Shown: positions 36,285 to 45,978 of the stretch, piece by piece
Layout: the number at the start of each line of letters is the position of its first letter
How positions within the stretch are numbered: the first letter of the stretch is position 1
Assembly: GCF_019457915.1 (NCBI RefSeq)
Contig: NZ_JAHZSS010000006.1
Span: 62,001 to 126,000, forward strand
Length of the DNA stretch: 64,000 nt
Reading direction: 5' to 3'
Source of the DNA: Neiella holothuriorum
GTDB taxonomy: Bacteria > Pseudomonadota > Gammaproteobacteria > Enterobacterales > Neiellaceae
Position numbers and translations under genes: made by a program
Notes under the pieces: generated by a model
The model's database searches: none
Told to the model about the DNA's origin: nothing
Seen by the model: only the letters and a program-made list of their open reading frames with translations

Positions 36285-37469
36285 CTAGGCGTCAGGCGGC
36301 GTTGATTCGTTGGTTGGATGCATTGGTTTACCATCTTGATCGAGCACCAACTCCGTTGGGATATGTTGCTCGACAGACAGAGGTTTTGGACGGGCACCTT
36401 TGCCTTGTTGGAACATTTTCAATTGGAACACGTACGCTAAAATCTGCGCCACCGCAGCGAATAGCGAACCCGGAATTTCTCTATCTAGTTCAGTCGTATA
36501 AAAGATCGCCCGTGCCAAGGTTGGCTGACGCATGATGGGAACATCATGCTCTCTGGCGAGCTGGCGAATCTGTTCGGCCAGAAAGTCGACGCCTTTTGCG
36601 ATGACTACAGGGGCTTTGCCACCATTGGTGTCATAGCGCAGAGCCACGGCAAAGTGGTCGGGGTTGGTGACCACCACATCAGCCTTCGGCACTTCCCCCA
36701 TCATTCGCTGTTGCGCCATTTCCATCTGCACTTTACGAATGCGCCGTTTAATTTCAGGGTTACCTTCAGTGTCTTTGTATTCGTCTTTAATTTCCTGCAT
36801 CGACATCTTTAATTGTTTGTTGTGATTGTAGATTTGGAACGGCACATCAATCAGTACAATCAGCAACATCGAGCAGCATAAGCCGACAAACATCCATAAA
36901 AACAAGGTCATGGCAGACGTAATGTCGTGGGGTGATGCTTTCTCTGACACTTGTAAAATATTAGGAAACAGCCAGGTCAACATCAAAATAGCAACGGAGG
37001 CCACCACCAAGAACTTGGCGATCGCTTTGATAAGTTCTACCCCTGCTTGCGGTCCAAACATACGTTTAAAACCCGCGAGCGGAGACAGTTTATTCCATTT
37101 GGGGCTAGCGGCTTCAGCACTAATGGTGACACCACCAAGGGCGATAGAGCCGATAAAAGCACAGATAAAAACCAGCGCCATAAAGGCAGACATGGGGCCA
37201 AGCAAGCCGCTCATAACGCCAGCTAAGCCATTCAAAAAGGCATGAATATCATAAATTTTGGCACGTTCAATCGTGAACATTTCGATGAACACTTGCTGTA
37301 CCGCCATCGCCAAGGATTTACCAATCCATAGGAAACCAATAGCACTGGAAATCAGTACTGCTGCGGTGGCCAATTCTTTGGAGCGAGGCACCTGACCTTT
37401 TTCGCGTGCCTTCTCCTTTTTTCGGGGCGTTGCCTCTTCTGTTTTTTCCTGATCGCTGTCTTCAGCCAT
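36285..37469 (-). CDS. flhB: Flagellar export switch protein FlhB with an NPDH cleavage site
   Basis: FlhB controls the substrate switch from rod/hook to filament proteins by self-cleavage. Four membrane spans (about 34-55, 88-112, 147-170, 188-212) precede the cytoplasmic domain. The autocleavage tetrapeptide is Asn269-Pro270-Asp271-His272, at the same number as in Salmonella, where it is NPTH. The essential Asn and Pro are kept. The 394-residue length is normal. It lies between fliR and flhA with short gaps. Confidence 0.96.
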   Translation of the reverse strand: MAEDSDQEKTEEATPRKKEKAREKGQVPRSKELATAAVLISSAIGFLWIGKSLAMAVQQVFIEMFTIERAKIYDIHAFLNGLAGVMSGLLGPMSAFMALVFICAFIGSIALGGVTISAEAASPKWNKLSPLAGFKRMFGPQAGVELIKAIAKFLVVASVAILMLTWLFPNILQVSEKASPHDITSAMTLFLWMFVGLCCSMLLIVLIDVPFQIYNHNKQLKMSMQEIKDEYKDTEGNPEIKRRIRKVQMEMAQQRMMGEVPKADVVVTNPDHFAVALRYDTNGGKAPVVIAKGVDFLAEQIRQLAREHDVPIMRQPTLARAIFYTTELDREIPGSLFAAVAQILAYVFQLKMFQQGKGARPKPLSVEQHIPTELVLDQDGKPMHPTNESTPPDA

Positions 37470-37498
37470 AGCAATTCGAGCTTATGCGCTACGCCTCC

Positions 37499-38278
37499 TC
37501 AACAGTTCAACAGTAACAGATCGCACACCAAATCGAGGTGTCGGTGCCATTGCCGTTCAAAATGAATCGCAAAATTGCCAATGGTCAGCCACAAAATCAG
37601 CAAGCCCGAGAGCATGGTAATCGGGAAACCAATAGCAAAAATATTGAGCTGCGGCGCGGCTCTTGTCATCACGCCAAACGAGAAATTAATCAGCAACAAT
37701 GCCACCACTGCCGACAGCGCCATGCTCAGTGCAGCGGTATACATCCAAGCAGCCCACTCAACAATGGCGAACAAGTTCACTTGTGACAAGCTGTTGATTG
37801 CCACTGGCAGTGAGTGGAAGCTTTTGGCGATGGCCATTAACAGCGCAATATGACCATCAAAGGCTAGGAACACCAAGCTAGCCAACAATAAGAAGAATTG
37901 GCCGACGGCGGGCACTTGTTGACCATTCATCGGATCAACAATGTTGGCAAATCCTAAACTGGTTTGCATACCAACAATCTGGCCGGCAAGCACGAAACTG
38001 GCAATCAATAATTGTGATGCCAAACCGACGGAAAAACCGATAATCATTTCCTGTGCCGTCACAAGAAAGCCCGCAATGGAAAACAATTCAATGTCGGGCA
38101 TGGGCGGCAGCGTGGGTTGAATCGCCACGGTTAGTGCTACGGCTAACGCAGCACGAATGCGCGCGGATATGTTTTGCGAAGAGAATAACGTCATGGCGGC
38201 GAACATGGCACTGATCCGTGCCAGCGGCCAAAGCATGGTCGCTAAAAAATCAAGAATGACCTCAAGCGGCCAATCCAT
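37499..38278 (-). CDS. fliR: Flagellar export protein FliR
   Basis: FliR is a core membrane component of the export gate with FliP and FliQ. The start chosen is the ATG at 38278, overlapping the fliQ stop as TGATG and giving 259 residues beginning MDWPLEVILDFLATMLWPLARISA. A longer frame extending into fliQ was rejected. About six hydrophobic spans are seen, with PMNGQQVPAVGQFFLLLASLVFLAFDGH as the typical centre. Confidence 0.95.
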   Translation of the reverse strand: MDWPLEVILDFLATMLWPLARISAMFAAMTLFSSQNISARIRAALAVALTVAIQPTLPPMPDIELFSIAGFLVTAQEMIIGFSVGLASQLLIASFVLAGQIVGMQTSLGFANIVDPMNGQQVPAVGQFFLLLASLVFLAFDGHIALLMAIAKSFHSLPVAINSLSQVNLFAIVEWAAWMYTAALSMALSAVVALLLINFSFGVMTRAAPQLNIFAIGFPITMLSGLLILWLTIGNFAIHFERQWHRHLDLVCDLLLLNC

Positions 38279-38547
38279 CAGCCAATTACCGTTGGGATCA
38301 TCTGCGCCAACCGTAATGTAAAGTCCATGATGGTGGCGGTTAGCCAATGCGCACTCGCCATCAAAGCCACCAGCGTGACAATCAGACGAGGCAAGAAGCT
38401 CAAGGTTTGTTCGTTAATGGATGTTGCGGCTTGAAACACAGCCACAATTAAACCGATGCCCAAGCTCGGTAAGACAATGACAGACACCATCATAACGATC
38501 AGCTTGAGCGCTTCACGAAAGATATCGACAAAGACTTCAGGTGTCAT
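38278..38547 (-). CDS. fliQ: Flagellar export protein FliQ
   Basis: FliQ is the small two-span export gate subunit that packs around FliP and FliR. The 89 residues start MTPEVFVDIFREALKL and hold hydrophobic helices at about 15-38 and 50-75, with QAATSINEQTLSFLPRL between them as in the family. It overlaps fliR by 1 base and follows fliP after 16 bp. Confidence 0.96.
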   Translation of the reverse strand: MTPEVFVDIFREALKLIVMMVSVIVLPSLGIGLIVAVFQAATSINEQTLSFLPRLIVTLVALMASAHWLTATIMDFTLRLAQMIPTVIG

Positions 38548-38563
38548 CGTTGCTCCCCTTGCC

Positions 38564-39406
38564 CTACAAGCCGAAGCTTGTTGCCAGTGTACCCATCACC
38601 AGATTCCAGCCATCCACCAGCACAAATAACATCAGCTTGAACGGCAGCGACACAATCATCGGCGACAACATCATCATACCCATGGCCATCAATACACTGG
38701 CAACCACGAGATCGATAATCAAAAATGGAATAAACAGCATAAAGCCGATTTGGAATGCGGTCTTGAGTTCACTAGTCACAAACGCGGGTACCAAAACCGT
38801 CAGCGGTATACGCTCGCCCGCTGGCACCGCATCAATCCCCGCAATCTCCATAAAGGCTTCTAAATCAGTCGTTCTTGTTTGTGCCAGCATAAACTCTTCC
38901 ATCGGCACTCGGCCAACGGCAACAGCATCCTGAAACAGCATTTGTTCATTCAGGTAAGGCTCAACGGCTTGGGTATACACCTGATCAAAAACCGGCCGCA
39001 TAATGAACAAGGTCATGAACAATGCTAGTCCAATAATAATTTGGTTTGACGGTGTTTGCTGTAGACCTGTTGCTTGGCGCAGAATGGACAGCACCACCAC
39101 AACTCGGGTGAAGGAAGTCATCAGCATCAAGATGGCCGGAATAAAACCAAGCGCGGTCATAATTGCCAGCACTTGTAGGGTGACCGAATAGCTTTGCGAG
39201 CCATCTGGATTTGTGGTCACCGTAAACGCGGTAAGACCTGCCGGGTTGTTTTGCACCGCGGCCGCAGGGTCGACCAATGCCGTAACAGCAGGATCTTGTG
39301 CCAACACGCTGGTTGAAACCACAAGGAGCAGGGTGCATATCAGTTGGACGAATCGGGTCATGCGTTGCGTCGCCATTGTTTCCTTTGCCATTCTTTCCAT
39401 TGCCAT
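38564..39406 (-). CDS. fliP: Flagellar export protein FliP (start in a repeat of ATG codons)
   Basis: FliP forms the core pore of the flagellar export gate. The hydrophobic signal-like segment [19 protein letters not shown] and the downstream spans ([55 protein letters not shown]) are typical. The N-terminus is uncertain: codons 1, 6, 11 and 16 are all ATG, produced by a 15-bp tandem repeat. The ATG at 39376 has AAGGA four bases before it, and the ATG at 39406 gives the 280-residue form listed. Confidence 0.94.
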   Translation of the reverse strand: MAMERMAKETMATQRMTRFVQLICTLLLVVSTSVLAQDPAVTALVDPAAAVQNNPAGLTAFTVTTNPDGSQSYSVTLQVLAIMTALGFIPAILMLMTSFTRVVVVLSILRQATGLQQTPSNQIIIGLALFMTLFIMRPVFDQVYTQAVEPYLNEQMLFQDAVAVGRVPMEEFMLAQTRTTDLEAFMEIAGIDAVPAGERIPLTVLVPAFVTSELKTAFQIGFMLFIPFLIIDLVVASVLMAMGMMMLSPMIVSLPFKLMLFVLVDGWNLVMGTLATSFGL

Positions 39407-39421
39407 TCGTTCCGTTGCAAT
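39362..39421 (-). repeat. Four imperfect 15-bp tandem repeats at the fliO-fliP junction
   Basis: Reading on the minus strand, the units are ATTGCAACGGAACGA, ATGGCAATGGAAAGA, ATGGCAAAGGAAACA and ATGGCGACGCAACGC, followed directly by another ATG. Units 2 to 4 start with in-frame ATG codons and encode [10 protein letters not shown] and MATQR. Purine-rich GGAA words sit just before the following ATGs. Confidence 0.85.
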
Positions 39422-39798
39422 TATTTGCTACGCCATTTTTTACTTAACCAATCTTTACCAAACAATAGCTGAGTGGGCGAAAGCTTCTGAGTTTGAGAGG
39501 GCGTTTGTTGAAGTTGCTGCAGTGCATCTGGCAATTGCTCGGCGGTAAATTCGGCAAGGGTATTAATCGCTTGCGCGGTCGCCCCGAGTAGCAGGTAGCG
39601 CTCACCAACTTTAATCAGCAACAATCGCTCTTTGGCTCCAATGTGGCGAGTTGCCACCACATCTAGACCGGTTTGGCCCATCAGATTGGTCGGCATAAAA
39701 CGCTTCCAAAGCCAAGCTAAAGCGATGGCCACCGCCAACACCACCAACAATGAAACAAACATGGCGATGAGCTGATCTACTGAATTTGTTGCTGCCAC
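39421..39798 (-). CDS. fliO: Flagellar export protein FliO
   Basis: FliO assists assembly of FliP in the membrane. The 125-residue protein has one N-terminal membrane span (about 9-31, [21 protein letters not shown]) and a cytoplasmic domain with the family segment [32 protein letters not shown]. The start is a GTG at 39798 with AAAGG upstream. The Gln-rich tail ends KKWRSK. Confidence 0.92.
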   Translation of the reverse strand: MAATNSVDQLIAMFVSLLVVLAVAIALAWLWKRFMPTNLMGQTGLDVVATRHIGAKERLLLIKVGERYLLLGATAQAINTLAEFTAEQLPDALQQLQQTPSQTQKLSPTQLLFGKDWLSKKWRSK

Positions 39799-39854
39799 AA
39801 GCAGTTGCCTTTGCTAAACATGTTGCGTTACTGACTATTCAGCAACGCATTGGA

Positions 39855-40277
39855 TTAACGCAATTTTTTAATGCGCTCAGTTTGGCTGATCACATCGGTC
39901 AATCGAATACCAAACTTATCATTAACGACAACCACTTCGCCATGAGCAATGAGGGTGCCATTCACCAACACATCAAGAGGCTCACCAGCGACTCGATCAA
40001 GCTCGACAACAGAGCCTTGGTTTAACTGCAATAAATTTCGAATGTTGATTTTACTGCGCCCGACTTCCATCGAAATAGTGACAGGAATGTCTAGAATACC
40101 TTCAAGTCGGCGCTTGTCTTCTTGGGTAATTTCAGTTTCTTCACTGAACTCTTGTAGTTCAGCGGGCTGCGCTTCTAACGCTTCGTTACCAACACCATCG
40201 GAGGTTTGTGCCGCTAGGGCTTCGGCCCATTCATCGGCGACCTGTTGATCATCAATCTTGTCATTGTCGTCGCTCAT
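39855..40277 (-). CDS. fliN: Flagellar motor switch protein FliN
   Basis: FliN forms part of the C-ring that sets rotation direction and supports export. After an acidic N-terminal region (1-60), the SpoA/FliN domain spans about 62-140, with ILDIPVTISMEVGRSKINIRNLLQLNQGSVVELDR. The 140-residue length is as usual in polar flagellates. Its ATG overlaps the fliM stop as ATGA. Confidence 0.96.
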   Translation of the reverse strand: MSDDNDKIDDQQVADEWAEALAAQTSDGVGNEALEAQPAELQEFSEETEITQEDKRRLEGILDIPVTISMEVGRSKINIRNLLQLNQGSVVELDRVAGEPLDVLVNGTLIAHGEVVVVNDKFGIRLTDVISQTERIKKLR

Positions 40278-41344
40278 AAATCCTCCTCGTCCAGGGTTTC
40301 TTCAAGCCGTTCTATGTCGGCTTGCCCATCAATCCGTACACCACCGCGGGTGACCAACGCCAGCTCGCTCTTCACGCCAGCAGGACGTTTTATTTTTTCT
40401 TTAATTTTCAGCGCCATCATGTCATTGCTACGACCAACAGTGGCACGATAAGACGGTAAATCTTCAACAAACACTGTCGCCGCTTCTGGCATCTCAACGG
40501 GAATAACATCCCCGGGTTTATAATTCATGATGTCACGCAGGCTTACTTCGGTGTCTAGCAGTTTGGCATGCACTTCGACAGGCACGTCCATGATTTCATC
40601 ACGAAGCGCCATCGCCCAGCGCAAATCAGTGTCTTCTTTATCGCTCTGAACACCGGCATCAAGCAGCTCTCGAATCGGCTCCAGCATGGAGTAAGGCATG
40701 GCAATATGAAAGTCACCACCGCCGCCATCGAGATCAATATGGAATGACGACACCACCACCACTTCAGTTGGGCTAACAATGTTAGCCATGGCTGGGTTGA
40801 CTTCACTATCGAGGTATTCAAACTCGCAATCCATGACCGGCGCCCAAGCTTCCTTATAATCAACAAAGACAAGCTTGAGTAACATTTGAATGATTCGACG
40901 TTCGGTTGGAGTAAATTCACGACCTTCAATTTTTGCGTGGTAACGACCATCACCACCAAAGAAGTTATCAACCAAGACGAACACCAAACGCGCTTCCATG
41001 GTCACCAAGGCCGTGCCTTTGAGAGGGCGGAAACGAACCATATTCAGCGAGGTAGGAACAAACAGGGTGTGAACGTATTCGCCAAATTTAATCATTTGGA
41101 CGCCATTGATCGACACTTCAGCGGAGCGTCGCATCAAGTTAAATAGGCTGATCCGCATATGGCGAGCAAAGCGTTCGTTGACAATTTCGAGGGTCGGCAT
41201 GCGCCCTCGGACAATCCGATCTTGCGACGAAAAGTCGTATTCCATGACGCCTTCGGCGCCACCTTCGTCAATCTCGTCTTCTTCGACCTCATCGGCGCCA
41301 TGCAGTAGCGCGTCGATTTCGTCTTGGGATAATAGATCGGTCAC
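40274..41344 (-). CDS. fliM: Flagellar motor switch protein FliM
   Basis: FliM receives CheY-P and passes the signal to FliG. The N-terminal CheY-binding peptide is LLSQDEIDALLHG (4-16), followed by an acidic linker. The middle domain (about 50-230) contacts FliG and the C-terminal SpoA domain (about 255-330) pairs with FliN. The 356-residue protein starts at a GTG at 41344 with AGGAC upstream, 9 bp after fliL. Confidence 0.97.
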   Translation of the reverse strand: MTDLLSQDEIDALLHGADEVEEDEIDEGGAEGVMEYDFSSQDRIVRGRMPTLEIVNERFARHMRISLFNLMRRSAEVSINGVQMIKFGEYVHTLFVPTSLNMVRFRPLKGTALVTMEARLVFVLVDNFFGGDGRYHAKIEGREFTPTERRIIQMLLKLVFVDYKEAWAPVMDCEFEYLDSEVNPAMANIVSPTEVVVVSSFHIDLDGGGGDFHIAMPYSMLEPIRELLDAGVQSDKEDTDLRWAMALRDEIMDVPVEVHAKLLDTEVSLRDIMNYKPGDVIPVEMPEAATVFVEDLPSYRATVGRSNDMMALKIKEKIKRPAGVKSELALVTRGGVRIDGQADIERLEETLDEEDL

Positions 41345-41353
41345 TCGTTTGTC

Positions 41354-41860
41354 CTACTCAATGACAAAACCGGTAAACAACACTTGCTCTACCACGTTTT
41401 GTCCTTCCACATTGAGGAAGGTTTCACGAACATCACTTAATGCTTGCTCGCGAAGCCGCTCCTTGCCGGCTAGTGACACTAGCTCTTGCTCGGTAGTGGC
41501 ACTAAAAGTTTTGTGTAATGTCGCTTCAACCAGCGGAATATGCTTACGGGCCAGTTGCTCTGCGTCTTGTCCTCGAACCAATAATTGCACTTTGATCTGC
41601 ACGGTACGTGGACGAGAAGCGCCTTGAATCATAAAGTCCAGCGCTCGCGGCATAGCCACATAAAGGGCATCGCCAATCTTAGCTGAAGCTGCAACAGGCT
41701 TTTGTTCAGACGCCGCCGCCGATTCTTCGACACTCGGTGTACTACCAAGCAAAAACCAAGCCGCAACGCCACCACCCACTAAAACAACCACCACAAGTGC
41801 GATAATGATCGGCAATTTGCTCTTTGCAGGTTTTACTTCCAATTCAACTTCTTCAGCCAT
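41354..41860 (-). CDS. fliL: Flagellar basal body protein FliL
   Basis: FliL surrounds the stator at the basal body. The start chosen is the ATG at 41860 with GGGA upstream, giving 168 residues beginning MAEEVELEVKPAKSK; a TTG seven codons earlier lacks support. One membrane span lies at about 17-38 (LPIIIALVVVVLVGGGVAAWFLL), and the periplasmic stomatin-like domain follows after a Ser/Ala linker. It heads the fliLMNOPQR-flhB run. Confidence 0.94.
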   Translation of the reverse strand: MAEEVELEVKPAKSKLPIIIALVVVVLVGGGVAAWFLLGSTPSVEESAAASEQKPVAASAKIGDALYVAMPRALDFMIQGASRPRTVQIKVQLLVRGQDAEQLARKHIPLVEATLHKTFSATTEQELVSLAGKERLREQALSDVRETFLNVEGQNVVEQVLFTGFVIE

Positions 41861-41918
41861 AACCAGTCCCGTTATTTTCAATCGGCGAATAATCGGCGCT
41901 AGAGTAGCACAGCGGCCG

Positions 41919-44009
41919 TTATGCGTAGAAGTCCACCTTGCCCGCTTTGAGATTTACATGCACGGTTTCTTCAGATTCGGATAACGATTGACCATCTGCG
42001 CCAACATCAGCGCTTGCTTGCTGCTGATTGTTCTGATCTTGGTTACCTTGACCACCCTGACCACCTTGTTGCCGTTGATGAGAAATGTTGGCTTGTGTCA
42101 ATTCAATCTGCTGTTGCTGCAGCATTTCTCGCAGTCGCGGCAAGGCTTGCTCTAATGCATCTCGCGCTTGCGCCGATTGCGCAACCATACTGACTTGAGC
42201 TTGGTCGTTCTGCACCTGAACTCTAACCATCAAGCTGCCCAATTCCGGTGGATCAAGCTGAATTTCAGCTTGCTGCATTTTGCTATCCATCATCATCATC
42301 AGGCGCTGGCCAAGCATGGGTGCTAATTTGTCTTGCAATACCTGCATGCGTTCTTGGACTTGAGCTAATTGCTGGGTGTGACTCAATGGCTCAGCTTTGG
42401 CTGCTTCAACAGAATGTGTTGAAGCCTGCGCGGTACTGGCAAGCTGACTCATATTGGCTGAAGTAAGGTGTGGCTCAATATTCGCAGGGTTAGCGCTGAT
42501 ATTCGTTCCTGGAACTTGTGCAGAACGTGTATTGACCGAGGCTAACTCCACTTCAGACTCGGCGTCACTGTCACTACCGAGATCCGTTTGCAGTGACGCT
42601 AACGTTTTAATGTCACCATCACGTTGCGCGGCTGCTTTTCGCTCGGTATTGCTCAATGTGGCTGTTTGTTGCTGAGAGGCTGCCAATTCAGCATTGCTCA
42701 ACGTTTTTTGGCTCAACTCGGCGTCTGCTGCGTCCTGCTCAGAATTGGTTTCGGTCGCCGGCTGCATCACTGTTGCGGCACTTTTGTCCACAGAAGCAGC
42801 TGCAGCGATGCTCTTATCAAGCGACTTTGATTGATCATTGATAGCTGCAGTCAGTGTTACACCAGAGTTTGCTACACGTCGTACAGACTCATCGAGCGGC
42901 AGATCAAAGTCCCCTTCTTCAGCTGTAACTTCATCGCCTAAGAGCACATTTTGAGGTTGACCAGACAATAGTGTCTGGGATTGCGAATTGCCTAGGTCAG
43001 ATACCGTTTTTGCTTCGGGTGGTTGCGTTAGCGTGCCGTTACTAGCGGGAATATAACCATTAACACCGGCTTTTAAATTAGTGGAACCTTCTGTTTCCTC
43101 ATTGTTCGAGAAAAGCTGCATTTGGCCAGTTTGATCTAACGGCAAGCCGCCTTCGGCCGCTGCAGATAATTCACTCAGGCTAGCCTTCGCATCGTTTAAC
43201 TGCTGCTGCCCCATTTCAGCTTCGCTAGAGTCAGTTTGCAACGCAAAAGCATTCGCATTGGTCGCTAATAACTGTGCTATTTTCGATTCGTCAGAGGCTA
43301 ATTGGGGCGCGTCTTCTAAGTTACCCGCGCTATTGATGGCGGCATCGTTCGAGTCCCCATCATGACGAGAATCCCCCTGACTTTGTTGTAAATGCTGCCA
43401 CAGCAACGCTCGTAATTGTTCGTTAGCGCTAATATCAGGTGTCTGCTCTAGCGCGACCAAAGCTTTTTCCGCGTCTGAAGCACTGTCAGTTTCACTACCG
43501 GTAACAGCATCAGTAACAACGAAATCGCCTTCGCTGTCATTGCCTGAAGCCAAGCTCTCCGCTGTCAATAATTCGTCAAGCGGCCAAATGCTACCACTCC
43601 CGTTATCATTGGCTTGCTCAGCACCTATCTCATCGAAATTGACACCGCCAATACTCGCCTGCTGTTTTGAGAGGCTTGGGTTCTGTTTATCGCCAAGTAA
43701 TTGATTCAATAAGCTCAGCACTTGTTCAGACTGCTGATGATCGTCTGACATAGGCGGCAAGGGTTTGCCTTGTTGCTGGAATATTTCGGCAATTTTCGAT
43801 TTAAGCTCAGAGAGATCATCAGTGGCAACATCATGCTCACCAGAAAGCACGCTCGCGAGCGCTGACAACTGACTATCCGCCGAGTCAAAATCACCGTCTA
43901 AGCCACTAAAAACATCAGCAAAAAGACCGCCAGCATCGCCGTTTTCAGAGCTATTACCAGACCAAGATGATGAATCAGAGGTGCCTACAGATGGCGCAAC
44001 AAACAGCAT
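41919..44009 (-). CDS. fliK: Flagellar hook-length control protein FliK
   Basis: FliK is the secreted ruler that measures the hook and switches export specificity through FlhB. The large N-terminal and middle part (1-540) is low-complexity, rich in Ser, Asp, Ala and Gln. The conserved C-terminal domain (about 555-655) includes QLDPPELGSLMVRVQVQND and ARDALEQALPRLREML. A Gln/Asn/Gly-rich tail follows. At 696 residues it is longer than the Salmonella protein (405), which may suit a different hook or wall spacing. The ATG has GAGGA upstream, and a sigma-54 promoter lies further up. Confidence 0.93.
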   Translation of the reverse strand: MLFVAPSVGTSDSSSWSGNSSENGDAGGLFADVFSGLDGDFDSADSQLSALASVLSGEHDVATDDLSELKSKIAEIFQQQGKPLPPMSDDHQQSEQVLSLLNQLLGDKQNPSLSKQQASIGGVNFDEIGAEQANDNGSGSIWPLDELLTAESLASGNDSEGDFVVTDAVTGSETDSASDAEKALVALEQTPDISANEQLRALLWQHLQQSQGDSRHDGDSNDAAINSAGNLEDAPQLASDESKIAQLLATNANAFALQTDSSEAEMGQQQLNDAKASLSELSAAAEGGLPLDQTGQMQLFSNNEETEGSTNLKAGVNGYIPASNGTLTQPPEAKTVSDLGNSQSQTLLSGQPQNVLLGDEVTAEEGDFDLPLDESVRRVANSGVTLTAAINDQSKSLDKSIAAAASVDKSAATVMQPATETNSEQDAADAELSQKTLSNAELAASQQQTATLSNTERKAAAQRDGDIKTLASLQTDLGSDSDAESEVELASVNTRSAQVPGTNISANPANIEPHLTSANMSQLASTAQASTHSVEAAKAEPLSHTQQLAQVQERMQVLQDKLAPMLGQRLMMMMDSKMQQAEIQLDPPELGSLMVRVQVQNDQAQVSMVAQSAQARDALEQALPRLREMLQQQQIELTQANISHQRQQGGQGGQGNQDQNNQQQASADVGADGQSLSESEETVHVNLKAGKVDFYA

Positions 44010-44089
44010 ATATTTTCCTCAACAATGACGCTTTAAGGCCGCTACTTCACCATTAAATTCATGGAAAAGCTGGCCTGCTAGTTAATCAC

Positions 44090-44106
44090 AGCAAGGTTCA
44101 TACCAA
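44090..44106 (-). promoter_or_regulatory. Sigma-54 promoter of fliK
   Basis: The minus-strand sequence TTGGTATGAACCTTGCT keeps GG and GC ten bases apart. It lies in the 176-bp gap between fliJ and fliK; the predicted start is near 44080, about 70 bp before the fliK ATG. It implies that fliK and the genes after it are transcribed separately from fliEFGHIJ. Confidence 0.75.
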
Positions 44107-44185
44107 TTAGAATGGAGAGGACTACTAGAGGTAAGCACAACACAGCTACACGCCATCCTGTTGCAATAGCGGCAATTCAGAGCAG

Positions 44186-44635
44186 TTAGGAGTTTTGAGC
44201 GCGGCGAATGAAGCTACGACTGGCAAATTCGTCCATTTGCTTCTGCTCGCGTTGATTTTGAATCAGCAGTTGTTTTTGCTGCTCACGTTCAATCAACATT
44301 TCGATGGCATTTTTCTCACCACGAGCCTGAAGCCAACCTTGACGCCGTTGTTCATAGACTTGGCGGGCAACATTCATCGATTGCTCAGCGCGCCCTAGCG
44401 CATCACCTAATCGCATGACGAACTGTTGATATTGCATAAACAGCTGACCACTGACACCACTTTCGCCAGAGTTGTTGAGTTTGGTCATGTAATCTTTGCG
44501 ATAGGTCTGCAACGTCTGCAGCTGTTGCTCTTGTTGAGCAAAGGCCTGCTGCGCTTGTTCCATCAGCTTGGCCGCTTTGTTCTCTACGTCCTGGCGCAAT
44601 TTCACAATCATTTCCAGCTGCTTGATGTTGGCCAT
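44186..44635 (-). CDS. fliJ: Flagellar export chaperone FliJ
   Basis: FliJ is the coiled-coil stalk-like protein inside the FliI ATPase ring. The 149-residue protein is almost entirely charged and Gln-rich helix (for example QAQQAFAQQEQQLQTLQTYR), with no membrane segment, as expected. The ATG overlaps the fliI stop as TAATG. It ends the fliE-fliJ operon. Confidence 0.94.
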   Translation of the reverse strand: MANIKQLEMIVKLRQDVENKAAKLMEQAQQAFAQQEQQLQTLQTYRKDYMTKLNNSGESGVSGQLFMQYQQFVMRLGDALGRAEQSMNVARQVYEQRRQGWLQARGEKNAIEMLIEREQQKQLLIQNQREQKQMDEFASRSFIRRAQNS

Positions 44636-45978
44636 TAGCCAATGCCTCCAAGTCGCTGGCTCATCACGCCGGACAGCTCAGCTAGCTTTTGCAAGCTGGC
44701 ATCGTATGGCGTGACTTCTTTCATTTCCTGCTGCAAGAATTGTTCAATAATAGGCAAGTATTCAATGGCAGCATCAACTTTGGGATCGGAGCCTTTGGCA
44801 TAGGCGCCAATGTTAATTAGGTCGCGGTTGCTTTGGTAGGCGGCGTAAATCTGACGAACCATACGCGCGCAAATCACATGTTCATTGCTCGTAACTTGCT
44901 GCATCACCCGGCTGATAGACGCTTCAATATCAATTGCAGGGTAATGCCCGGAGTCAGCCAAGTGACGTGATAACACTAAGTGACCATCAAGAATAGCCCG
45001 CGCGGAGTCAGCAATCGGATCTTGTAAATCATCGCCTTCCGTCAAAACAGTGAAGAATGCCGTAATCGAACCCTGCCCTTCACCACCGTTACCCGCGCGT
45101 TCAACTAGCTGTGGTAATTTAGCGAAAACGGAGGGCGGATAACCTTTGGTGGCAGGCGGCTCGCCAACGGCCAAGGCAATTTCCCGTTGGGCTTGTGCAT
45201 ATCGCGTTAAGGAATCGACCAACAGCAATACATTGAGCCCTTGATCTCGGAAATATTCGGCAATGGTCAAGGCGGTTTCACAGCCTTTCAAGCGCATTAG
45301 CGAAGAGGTATCTGCTGGCGCCGCCACAACCACTGCTCGTTGGCGCCCTTCTGGGCCTAAAATATCATCAATAAATTCTTTTACTTCACGGCCCCGCTCG
45401 CCCACTAATCCAACCACTACAACATCGGCAGACGTACCGCGCGTCATCATGCCCATCAACACACTTTTACCCACCCCCGAGCCGGCGAACAGCCCCATGC
45501 GTTGACCTTGGCCAACCGTATTCATGGCATTAATGGCGCGAACGCCCACATCTAACGGCTGAACCACAGGCTTTCGCAGCAACGGGTTAAACGCTTTAGC
45601 TTTACCAGATGCATGGTGTTGACTGTATATGGCTCCCAAACCGTCAAGGGCTTTGCCTGTGCCATCGATGACGCGTCCTAACAAAGACATGCTAAGGGGA
45701 ATGCCATCAACTTTTCCGAGCGGCGTGACCCGTGCCCCAGGCACGACGCCTTGGGTATCATCTGAAGGCATTAAATATAAGGTATCACCGTCAAAACCAA
45801 TCACTTCAGCAGTGATATTGCCGTCTGCCACTTCAACAGCGCACGCATCGCCCACGGCCGCTTTGCAGCCAACGGCTTCAAAGGTCAGGCCAACAACGCG
45901 CGTTAACCGCCCCGACATAATCGGTGGTTGCGACTGAATTCCGTGATGATATTGACTAAGACGTTGGCTCAGGGTCAT
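44635..45978 (-). CDS. fliI: Flagellum-specific ATPase FliI
   Basis: FliI is the hexameric ATPase of the flagellar export apparatus, related to the beta subunit of F-type ATPase. The 447 residues have Walker A AGSGVGKS (165-172), [17 protein letters not shown] and the Walker B region [19 protein letters not shown]. The C-terminal segment ends [12 protein letters not shown]. It overlaps fliH by 23 bp and fliJ by one base. Confidence 0.97.
   Translation of the reverse strand: MTLSQRLSQYHHGIQSQPPIMSGRLTRVVGLTFEAVGCKAAVGDACAVEVADGNITAEVIGFDGDTLYLMPSDDTQGVVPGARVTPLGKVDGIPLSMSLLGRVIDGTGKALDGLGAIYSQHHASGKAKAFNPLLRKPVVQPLDVGVRAINAMNTVGQGQRMGLFAGSGVGKSVLMGMMTRGTSADVVVVGLVGERGREVKEFIDDILGPEGRQRAVVVAAPADTSSLMRLKGCETALTIAEYFRDQGLNVLLLVDSLTRYAQAQREIALAVGEPPATKGYPPSVFAKLPQLVERAGNGGEGQGSITAFFTVLTEGDDLQDPIADSARAILDGHLVLSRHLADSGHYPAIDIEASISRVMQQVTSNEHVICARMVRQIYAAYQSNRDLINIGAYAKGSDPKVDAAIEYLPIIEQFLQQEMKEVTPYDASLQKLAELSGVMSQRLGGIG

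Noticed and set aside
38279-38347. Longer N-terminus for fliR
   Set aside because: It overlaps fliQ by 23 codons and lacks family similarity; the TGATG overlap start fits better.
41106-41627. Open frame of 173 codons on the plus strand
   Set aside because: It is antisense to fliM and fliL, serine-rich with no recognisable domain, and has no promoter.
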